Shown here piece after piece: positions 1 to 5,461 of a DNA stretch of 5,461 nucleotides (positions within the stretch are counted from its first letter, which is position 1; every line of letters starts with the position of its first letter). The stretch is taken from the NCBI GenBank assembly GCA_029253325.1, contig JAQWZS010000200.1, positions 1 to 5,461 of the forward strand. The letters are read 5' to 3'. The DNA comes from Bacteroidia bacterium (GTDB lineage: Bacteria > Bacteroidota > Bacteroidia > NS11-12g > UBA9320). Both the position numbers and the translations under genes were made by a program. Under the pieces are notes generated by a model that worked only from the letters and a program-made list of their open reading frames with translations, had not been told where the DNA came from and ran no database searches.

Positions 1-99
1 AGTAGTTCAGAGATTATTAAACTATCTATAATTTCTGCTTCAAGTATCGGTATTGAAGATAATGATAAGGTAACACTTAGTTATGCAATTGCTAGGTAA
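1..99 (+). CDS. 3' end of an unrecognised protein (partial, start outside window)
   Basis: An open frame enters from the left edge in frame 1 and ends at TAA (97-99), giving the last 32 residues of a protein. The visible tail reads ...GIEDNDKVTLSYAIAR, with a short acidic turn followed by a strand-like hydrophobic stretch. I do not recognise the family from this tail and assign no function. The next gene starts inside it (ATG at 83), a 17-base overlap typical of genes in one operon, so a role in surface polysaccharide assembly is possible but is only inferred from position. It is probably real because the frame is open to the edge and stops exactly where the downstream gene begins, but 32 residues are too few to be certain. 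Confidence 0.55.
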   Translation, partial: SSSEIIKLSIISASSIGIEDNDKVTLSYAIAR

Positions 100-1342
100 T
101 TACTTACAATCAAGCAAAATTTCTTATGTTTATTTATATGCCTTGTTTTTAGGCTTTATTTCTTTATGGCTATCGCCATTTTTGGTGAGTTCGGTCACTG
201 TTTTATCTACTATTTATGTCTTTGTAAATTATAAAGTTATTTCATCTAAAAACACCAAAAAGATTGTTTTTGTATCCTTTACTATATTGCTAATCAGTAT
301 TATAGATACTTTTTTAGATGGGTTTTCTTCTATAGCTTCATCCAAATTGTTATTGCTAGTTGGGTTTGTATCAATTTTAGCTTCATCTTTTATCTTGTTT
401 GAAAAAAAGAAGGGTAATCTGATTCATTTTACGTTGGCCATATCTATAGTTGTTGCCGTTATAAATATAATTGCTCTTAGTAATTACTTTATAAATATGG
501 ATTTCTATGATGAACTCTTACTCCAAAGTAAAAGTATACCTATTCCTAACATGCATCACATTCATTTTGGAATAATTAATGCCTGTATAATAACTATTTT
601 AGTAGGTTTGATTGTTACCAAAAAGCTTAACAATAGATTTCAACTAAAACTTACAACTTTTCTTGCCATCATTATTACTATTTCTTTTCATGTTTTGAGT
701 TCAAGAACAGGTCTACTTTCTTTTTATTTAGGGGTTGTAATATCATTGGTTGCATACGCTTTTCAAAAAAAATCTTACAAAGAATTAATCCTTGGTTTTT
801 TAATGATTTTGGCTTCACTATCCATGTCTTATTATTTCAGTAATTCATTTCGAAATAAGATTGAAAATAGTATACAGGACTACAATAGCTGGGGAAAAGG
901 CGATGAAATGAATTTTAAATCAATGGCCATGAGAATTGAGGCTTCGAAAATGTGTATTCAAATTATCAAGAATAATCCATTTGGAGTAGGAGCAAATGCT
1001 CAAGAAGGTATTCTTCAAACCACTTATATAGAACAAAATACACCACTTGATATAGAAAATAGGGTAGGCCCACATAATCAGTTTCTTGAGTTTGGTGTCA
1101 AGTATGGTTGGGTAGGAATGATTTTGTTAATCATGTTTTTCATTAGTCTTATTCCAGTTATCCGACAATCATCATTTCCATTAGTTGCTGTAATTACCGT
1201 CATTTTCATTTCATTATTTTTTGAGTCTTTATTAGAAAGACAGACAGGTATATTTTTATTTAGTTTCTTCATTCCTCTTAGTATTTCGTTATTTAAAGAA
1301 GAAATTTCTTATAATTATGAGAGAAATATGACTTCTAACTAA
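83..1342 (+). CDS. O-antigen ligase / Wzy polymerase-like polytopic membrane protein
   Basis: A 419-residue inner-membrane protein, probably joining or polymerising lipid-linked glycan units on the periplasmic face (WaaL/Wzy superfamily, Wzy_C domain). Roughly ten or more hydrophobic segments are visible, for example around residues 15-50, 60-75, 88-106, 113-135, 162-178, 190-205, 211-227, 235-252, 343-360, 366-380 and 388-404. Between about 253 and 342 lies the long polar loop typical of the family. Family-like motifs are SSRTG (206-210), MRIE (283-286), NPFGVGAN (298-305) and GPHNQFLEFGVKYGWVG (329-345), where His331 matches the conserved loop histidine of ligases. ESLLERQTG (381-389) also resembles Bacteroidota ligases. 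The ATG at 83 is chosen because the next Met is residue 139 and would remove several membrane segments. No clear ribosome binding site is seen apart from a weak AAGG near 67. Ligase, polymerase and protein O-oligosaccharyltransferase cannot be told apart by sequence alone. Confidence 0.85.
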   Translation: MQLLGNYLQSSKISYVYLYALFLGFISLWLSPFLVSSVTVLSTIYVFVNYKVISSKNTKKIVFVSFTILLISIIDTFLDGFSSIASSKLLLLVGFVSILASSFILFEKKKGNLIHFTLAISIVVAVINIIALSNYFINMDFYDELLLQSKSIPIPNMHHIHFGIINACIITILVGLIVTKKLNNRFQLKLTTFLAIIITISFHVLSSRTGLLSFYLGVVISLVAYAFQKKSYKELILGFLMILASLSMSYYFSNSFRNKIENSIQDYNSWGKGDEMNFKSMAMRIEASKMCIQIIKNNPFGVGANAQEGILQTTYIEQNTPLDIENRVGPHNQFLEFGVKYGWVGMILLIMFFISLIPVIRQSSFPLVAVITVIFISLFFESLLERQTGIFLFSFFIPLSISLFKEEISYNYERNMTSN

Positions 1343-1370
1343 ACTTCTTCATTGTAAATTCGCAACTGTA

Positions 1371-2141
1371 ATGGCAAGACTGCAAACAGGATTTTTTTTA
1401 ATTCTTTTAACTACTATTGGTTTTAGTCAAGAGTATGATAACGTAGATGAAGAGGCTAACCAAACAATTAATTTTAAAACATCCTCATCTATTTTTGACT
1501 GGAAATATCGATTACATACAGGTGTATCAAGTTCTTTTTTTATAGACTTTATAACATCGCCGTTGAGCCATGTAGATATAGAATATACCGATCCAGGAAA
1601 CATTATAAGAATTGAACAAGGGGCTGTTCAGACAACATATGCATCATACTACACGATTGGTTTTGTGCCTCGTTACAATATTTATGAATTAAAAAATAAT
1701 CTAGCTTTTGCAATCTCTGCACCAATTGCAATTGGTTTTGGAAATGCTACAAGAGCTTCTGAAACAGTTATCGGAGCTTCAGGCTTTGGTAATTTTCAAT
1801 TACCACTTTTTTTTAATGTTTTTTATGGTGCTGAGTCTACTTATGATGCTCAAGATCATGTAGGCTTTAATGTAGGCTATGGTTTTGAATTTAACAAAAT
1901 AGGTTTACTCAATTTTTCATCATTGTCTCAAAATGAAAATATCAATAAATCATGGGTTATGCCAGCATTTACTGCAGGGGCACAATTTTATAGAGGACTT
2001 TCACCAATGGAGGTTAATGTTAAATTTGGATATGGAAAAATTGAAAATCAGCTTGTTGACCAATACGGTAATCCTTTACTAGATGGTAAACGCATAACAA
2101 GAGCTTCTTCAATTAAGTTAAGTGTTATTTATTTCTTATAA
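1371..2141 (+). CDS. Secreted outer-membrane beta-barrel-like protein of unknown function
   Basis: A 256-residue protein with a likely Sec signal peptide: Arg3, a hydrophobic core at residues 7-17 and probable cleavage near GFSQ-EY (17-22). The mature part has no hydrophobic helix. Instead it shows alternating, glycine- and aromatic-rich strands, for example YYTIGFVPRYNIYEL (93-107), LAFAISAPIAIGFGN (111-125), FQLPLFFNVFYGAEST (142-157), VGFNVGYGFEFN (164-175) and MEVNVKFGYGKIE (213-225). It ends in a strand finishing with aromatic/hydrophobic residues, SIKLSVIYFL, as expected for insertion by the BAM machinery. Short barrel-like proteins of this style are common in Bacteroidota and mostly uncharacterised. 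It lies 28 bases after the ligase-like gene on the same strand with no terminator between them, so co-transcription is likely. A link to glycan export or anchoring is inference only. An 8- to 12-strand barrel would fit the size. ATG 1371 is the only start that keeps the whole signal peptide. Confidence 0.75.
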   Translation: MARLQTGFFLILLTTIGFSQEYDNVDEEANQTINFKTSSSIFDWKYRLHTGVSSSFFIDFITSPLSHVDIEYTDPGNIIRIEQGAVQTTYASYYTIGFVPRYNIYELKNNLAFAISAPIAIGFGNATRASETVIGASGFGNFQLPLFFNVFYGAESTYDAQDHVGFNVGYGFEFNKIGLLNFSSLSQNENINKSWVMPAFTAGAQFYRGLSPMEVNVKFGYGKIENQLVDQYGNPLLDGKRITRASSIKLSVIYFL

Positions 2142-2146
2142 GGATT

Positions 2147-3787
2147 TTATTTTTTATCGAGGTTTAATCTTTTCCCATCAAATAAAAGGTAGTCCTTTAT
2201 TCCGATATAATCAATTAAGGTTGGAGCGATATCAATTGTATATGCCGAGTCGTTTTGATGTTTTGACTCTATATTATTTCCCAAGAATATAAGCGGCACA
2301 TGGGTATCATAATACAAGGGACTTCCATGAGTTGTTCCGTGATCACTATAGCCAACCAAATGATTTGTTTTACTGATTACTTTAATGAAATATCCATGGT
2401 TTGGGTTATGACTATTTCTTATTTTTTCAATAAATATCTTATTACATTTTGGATTATTAATATCTATAAATGATATAGTTTCTTTTACATAATCTAATTT
2501 TTTAAGATGATATTGAATGGTATTAATTAATTCTATGGTATCTGTATTATAACTATTTAAAATCTCAAAATTTGGCTCAATACCTTTATATCCAGAAGAT
2601 GCCATTATGCATGACTCATTTAGATTTAAATCTTTTTGAACTAGTAAATCAATAGAATCAATATCGTGTTTAAATTTACTGTAAGATATCCTTCTAGCTT
2701 GGGTTTCGTTGTTTAATGCTAGTTCTGGAAATGGTGCTACTCCATGATCTGAAGTTAGGACCAAAACGTAATTTTCTTGACCTATTTCATCATTCAAGAA
2801 ATTTATAAATTCCATCAAATATTGATCTAGTTTATGATAGTAATCTTCAATTTCGTAGCTATCAGGTCCAAACTCATGACCAATATAATCTGCTGCAGAT
2901 AGGCTTATTGTAATGACATCACTATGTTCGTCTTTTCCAAGATTTTGATTTTCTATTAGTTTCTTGGCAAATTTGAGGACAAATTTATCCCCAAAAGGGG
3001 TGTTCCAGAGAAAATCTCCAATTAGTGTATTTGAGTTTTGGTTCGAGTTATTATTTGATAGTGTATGGGGAAATAGTGGCGAAAAAAAGCCATCTTCTTG
3101 TTTTACACTATCTATTGATATATCATAAGATGCTTTTGTTTTAGAATTTAATTGCCAACCGCTATTTATATCATCAGCTATTACTTCTTTACCTAAATAA
3201 TTTTTAACCCAATTAGGAAATGGTTCAGAGTAATAATCAGTACTCACCATTTGTGTGCTTTCAGAATCAAACCAAAAAGCTCTATTTGCATGGTGACCAC
3301 CCATTAATATGGAAGCACGATCTTTTAATGAAACACTGTATGATTTAGATTCAGGACTGTAAGATTTTACAATGTCCCCAATACTTGGCTTTAGTAGGTT
3401 TTTAGCAGATGATTTCTGAAGGTTACACTGATTGATGCCAACAAATTTTACAGAGGTATCTAATATTGAATAATGACTTCGTCTATTATTTCTGAAGTAA
3501 ATCGTATTGTTTGTAATGCCATGACTTCTTGGATGAAACCCTGAAGCTATAGAAGCATGACCTGGAGCTGTTGAGGAATTAGCATGGTTGTGATGTGTAT
3601 GAATAAAAGACTGGCCATATTCATTTATGTACTTTAGACCGCCATCCAAACTTTGATTAAACTTGTCTAAATAGTCACCCCTCATCTGATCTACACTAAT
3701 CAGAACTACTAGTTTTGGGGTTTGAATGTCTATCTGTCTTGAACAGCTTAAACAAATTATAGTAGTAAGGAAGTACAATTTTTTCAC
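2147..3787 (-). CDS. pafA: PafA-like alkaline phosphatase lipoprotein (type I phosphodiesterase/phosphatase superfamily)
   Basis: A 546-residue enzyme expected to hydrolyse phosphate monoesters in the periplasm or at the outer membrane using two zinc ions. The N-terminus MKKLYFLTTIICLSCS is a lipoprotein signal with probable lipidated Cys15. Its -3 residue is Cys, a relaxed lipobox of the kind common in Bacteroidota. Metal ligands are visible as Asp33 (SVDQMRGDY), Asp300 and His304 (ADYIGHEFGP), Asp347 and His348 (TSDHGVAPFPE) and His487 (GTTHGSP). The nucleophile is Thr73 (SSTAPGHASIASG). Asn94 sits 21 residues later, and Lys155/Arg157 (SLKDRAS) match the pair that marks PafA monoesterases and is absent from phosphodiesterase (NPP) relatives. 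Length is normal for PafA. The start is GTG at 3787-3785: no ATG precedes it in frame before an upstream stop, and the next Met is residue 35, after the first metal ligand. It is convergent with the beta-barrel gene, with 5 bases between stops, and divergent from a TonB receptor. PafA enzymes are known for activity that phosphate does not inhibit. Substrate range here is inferred. The gene symbol is by family similarity. Confidence 0.9.
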   Translation of the reverse strand: MKKLYFLTTIICLSCSRQIDIQTPKLVVLISVDQMRGDYLDKFNQSLDGGLKYINEYGQSFIHTHHNHANSSTAPGHASIASGFHPRSHGITNNTIYFRNNRRSHYSILDTSVKFVGINQCNLQKSSAKNLLKPSIGDIVKSYSPESKSYSVSLKDRASILMGGHHANRAFWFDSESTQMVSTDYYSEPFPNWVKNYLGKEVIADDINSGWQLNSKTKASYDISIDSVKQEDGFFSPLFPHTLSNNNSNQNSNTLIGDFLWNTPFGDKFVLKFAKKLIENQNLGKDEHSDVITISLSAADYIGHEFGPDSYEIEDYYHKLDQYLMEFINFLNDEIGQENYVLVLTSDHGVAPFPELALNNETQARRISYSKFKHDIDSIDLLVQKDLNLNESCIMASSGYKGIEPNFEILNSYNTDTIELINTIQYHLKKLDYVKETISFIDINNPKCNKIFIEKIRNSHNPNHGYFIKVISKTNHLVGYSDHGTTHGSPLYYDTHVPLIFLGNNIESKHQNDSAYTIDIAPTLIDYIGIKDYLLFDGKRLNLDKK

Positions 3788-3882
3788 TATGCGAAGAAAG
3801 ACATCAAATTTTTTATTCTATGAATATTTGAATAAAATTATACATCACTTGTTTTAACTATGATTCAATGACATATTTGTGT
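3788..3882. promoter_or_regulatory. Divergent intergenic region between phosphatase and TonB receptor
   Basis: These 95 A+T-rich bases separate two genes transcribed away from each other, so promoters for both are expected here. No clean Bacteroidota promoter (TTTG/TTG, about 19-20 bases, TAnnTTTG) is present. The best -7-like matches on the plus strand are AATATTTG (3823-3830) and CATATTTG (3872-3879), each one base off. The second has a TTG 20 bases upstream (3849-3851) but would start RNA at or after the chosen start codon. On the minus strand the best match is AAAATTTG, also one base off, with no partner -33 box. The role as a shared promoter region follows from gene layout; the exact elements are not established. 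Confidence 0.45.
3821..3834. repeat. Short direct repeat TGAATA-N2-TGAATA
   Basis: Two copies of TGAATA (3821-3826 and 3829-3834) lie 8 bases apart start to start in the divergent intergenic region. An ATTC arm at 3815-3818 forms a small inverted pair with the GAAT of the first copy (3822-3825). This could be an operator for a regulator, but such short repeats arise easily by chance in DNA this rich in A and T. Confidence 0.2.
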
Positions 3883-5461
3883 ATGCGATTATTTTATCTC
3901 TTAATCATATTAACTTTTGGCCTTTTTCAGACTTTTGGACAGCGATATACAAGCGGCATTATATATGATCAAAATGATAATCGTATTCCTAATGTTAGTA
4001 TTAAAGAATTGGGAACTAAGAATATGTCTTTTTCTGATGATGAGGGAAAGTTTGTTTTAAATTTTTATGGAGATGAATCAACTATTGTCTTTGCTCATCC
4101 TGCTTATGATAGTTTAAAAATTATGCTTAAACCTTCTGATGATCGTATTATCTATCTTCAACCCAAGTATAATACGAATGACTATCATTTGGGATTTATG
4201 GCTGGCTTTATTGATTTTTCAAATAAAAACAAGAATAAAAACCTTGAGAATATGCCTTATTTTTTGGGAGAATCAGATGTGAATAGACAACTTCAGATGT
4301 TGCCAGGCATAGAGCAGGGAACAGAAGGTTATAGTAATCTGTTCATTAGGGGTGGGGATGTTGACCAAAATCTAATGTTGTATAACGGAACCCCAATTTA
4401 TAACCCCAACCATTTATTTGGAATTTCCTCTACATTTCATCACAAGAGCATTAAAAATACTAAAGTTCATAAAGGATTGTCATCTGCTAAATTTGGTGGT
4501 AGAGTATCATCTTATATCGAATTTGAAAGTGAGAAATCAAATAACTATAGTGGATTAGATGGAGAATTTGAAATGACTCCATTGAATGCTGGGATTTACA
4601 TCAGTAGCATCAATAAAGGAAAAGGCTTTTTTACTTTAGCAGCTAGACGCTCTTGGTTTGATTTATTAACTCCTGTAGAGAGCCGACAGAATTCTTTAAA
4701 TGCCAATATTTATGACATTCAATTAAACTTTGGTAAAACATTGGAAAACCTTGATAAAATTGAGTTCAATTTTATGAATACTCGTGATTTTTACTTTATA
4801 TCGCTTCAAGACGATTCTACTCAGAATATTAATAATACCAGAATCAGTGGATTTACTCAAAAATGGTCAAATATTTTAGCATCTGTTAAGTATAAACAAC
4901 GTTTAGCTTCTAATCTTAACACTGAACATCAAGTGTATTATTCAGGTTATCAGTCCAGCACTAGATTGAAAGAAGAGATATTTGATATCAATATTAGAAC
5001 TGTTCCAACCACTGAGCGTGAATTGCTGAGAGGGATTAGAGATGTTGGTGTTAAGAGCGATTGGGTATACCAAAGAAATAATAAGAATACGGTACATTTT
5101 GGTCTTCAGTCAAGTACTCGCTTCTTTCAACCAGGCAAGATGACCTATACCTCTGAAGGATATCCTTCTATTGAGAATATTAATACTGTGTATGGAAATG
5201 AAAAGTATGTTGGCTCATTTGAAATTGCACTGTATGCTGAAGATCGTTTAAGATTAAGCAAAGACCTTATTTTTGATTTGGGCTTTAGGCAAGTTAGTTA
5301 TGCTTTCAATGGATATTCAAAATTTGTTTTTGAACCTCGACTCCATGGCACTTATTTTTTAAAAAATCAAGACGTCTTCAAATTTGGATATAATAGGCAC
5401 AACCAATTTGTAGGTCAATTAAACTTAGGTACAACGGGAAGTCCGAGCAACATTTGGGTGC
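3883..5461 (+). CDS. TonB-dependent outer-membrane receptor with carboxypeptidase-like regulatory domain (partial, 3' end outside window)
   Basis: The frame is open from the start to the right edge, giving 526 residues of a protein whose family is usually about 750-850 long. It should import a ligand across the outer membrane with energy from TonB-ExbBD. Visible in order: signal peptide MRLFYLLIILTFGLFQTFGQ (1-20); a CarboxypepD_reg-like beta-sandwich (about 21-90: SGIIYDQNDNRIPNVSI, then DDEGKFVLNF); a plug domain (about 129-215) with GESDVNRQLQMLPGI, NLFIRGGDVDQN, LYNGTPIYNPNHLFG and AKFGGRVSS; then barrel strands including AARRSWFD (253-260) and, at the edge, GTTGSPSNIWV (516-526). These motifs are typical of Bacteroidota receptors of the FecA-like/CarboxypepD_reg class. 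The visible N-terminus has no sigma-regulator signalling domain. An in-frame ATG at 3868 would add MTYLC; 3883 is preferred because it puts a basic residue directly before the hydrophobic core. The ligand cannot be read from the sequence. The divergent phosphatase hints at a phosphorus-related role, as inference only. Confidence 0.88.
   Translation, partial: MRLFYLLIILTFGLFQTFGQRYTSGIIYDQNDNRIPNVSIKELGTKNMSFSDDEGKFVLNFYGDESTIVFAHPAYDSLKIMLKPSDDRIIYLQPKYNTNDYHLGFMAGFIDFSNKNKNKNLENMPYFLGESDVNRQLQMLPGIEQGTEGYSNLFIRGGDVDQNLMLYNGTPIYNPNHLFGISSTFHHKSIKNTKVHKGLSSAKFGGRVSSYIEFESEKSNNYSGLDGEFEMTPLNAGIYISSINKGKGFFTLAARRSWFDLLTPVESRQNSLNANIYDIQLNFGKTLENLDKIEFNFMNTRDFYFISLQDDSTQNINNTRISGFTQKWSNILASVKYKQRLASNLNTEHQVYYSGYQSSTRLKEEIFDINIRTVPTTERELLRGIRDVGVKSDWVYQRNNKNTVHFGLQSSTRFFQPGKMTYTSEGYPSIENINTVYGNEKYVGSFEIALYAEDRLRLSKDLIFDLGFRQVSYAFNGYSKFVFEPRLHGTYFLKNQDVFKFGYNRHNQFVGQLNLGTTGSPSNIWV

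Noticed and set aside
1078..1272. A 64-codon minus-strand open frame inside the ligase-like gene
   Set aside because: It lies wholly antisense to a well-supported membrane protein gene, has no recognisable domain, and its composition is what the opposite strand of such a gene gives.
1354..1361. TAAATTCG as a -7 element of a separate promoter for the beta-barrel gene
   Set aside because: One mismatch to TAnnTTTG, no -33 partner at the right distance, and the RNA would start within a few bases of the ATG. Co-transcription from upstream is simpler.
3837..3842. TATAAT on the minus strand upstream of the phosphatase
   Set aside because: It matches the proteobacterial -10 box, but Bacteroidota primary sigma factors use a different consensus, and such hexamers are frequent by chance in A+T-rich DNA.
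3849..3879. TTG-N20-CATATTTG as a Bacteroidota promoter for the TonB receptor
   Set aside because: The -7 box is one base off consensus, and transcription would begin at or after the chosen start codon at 3883, so it does not fit the gene.
3868..3882. Upstream in-frame ATG (3868) as the receptor start
   Set aside because: It would add MTYLC before the basic residue and hydrophobic core. It cannot be excluded, but the signal peptide is more typical starting at 3883.

Overview
The window looks like chromosomal DNA of a marine or environmental member of the Bacteroidota (Flavobacteriia/Cytophagia type). It is strongly A+T-rich, and none of the starts has a convincing Shine-Dalgarno sequence. 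The protein types also fit: a lipoprotein with a relaxed '-SCS' lipobox, a PafA-like alkaline phosphatase, and a TonB-dependent receptor with an N-terminal carboxypeptidase-like regulatory domain. I see no tRNA, rRNA, insertion sequence, CRISPR array or phage feature.

Layout. (1) Bases 1-99 hold the 3' end of an unrecognised plus-strand gene. (2) Overlapping it by 17 bases is a polytopic membrane protein of the O-antigen ligase / Wzy polymerase type (83-1342), which points to surface polysaccharide or LPS assembly. (3) After 28 bases comes a small secreted beta-barrel-like protein (1371-2141), probably on the same transcript. (4) Facing it, with only 5 bases between the stop codons, is a minus-strand lipoprotein phosphatase of the PafA family (2147-3787, GTG start) with all expected metal and catalytic residues. 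(5) A 95-base intergenic region separates this from a divergent plus-strand TonB-dependent outer-membrane receptor (from 3883), which runs off the right edge after 526 residues, just past the conserved GSPSNIWV motif.

How the genes may work together. Genes 1-3 read as one plus-strand unit concerned with the cell envelope. The phosphatase and the receptor are divergently transcribed from a short shared region. Both act at the outer membrane or periplasm, so a nutrient-scavenging pair is possible: phosphate release from organic esters next to TonB-driven uptake. Adjacency alone does not prove this. No clearly new biological system is visible. The least understood items are the small beta-barrel beside the ligase and the phosphatase-receptor pairing.
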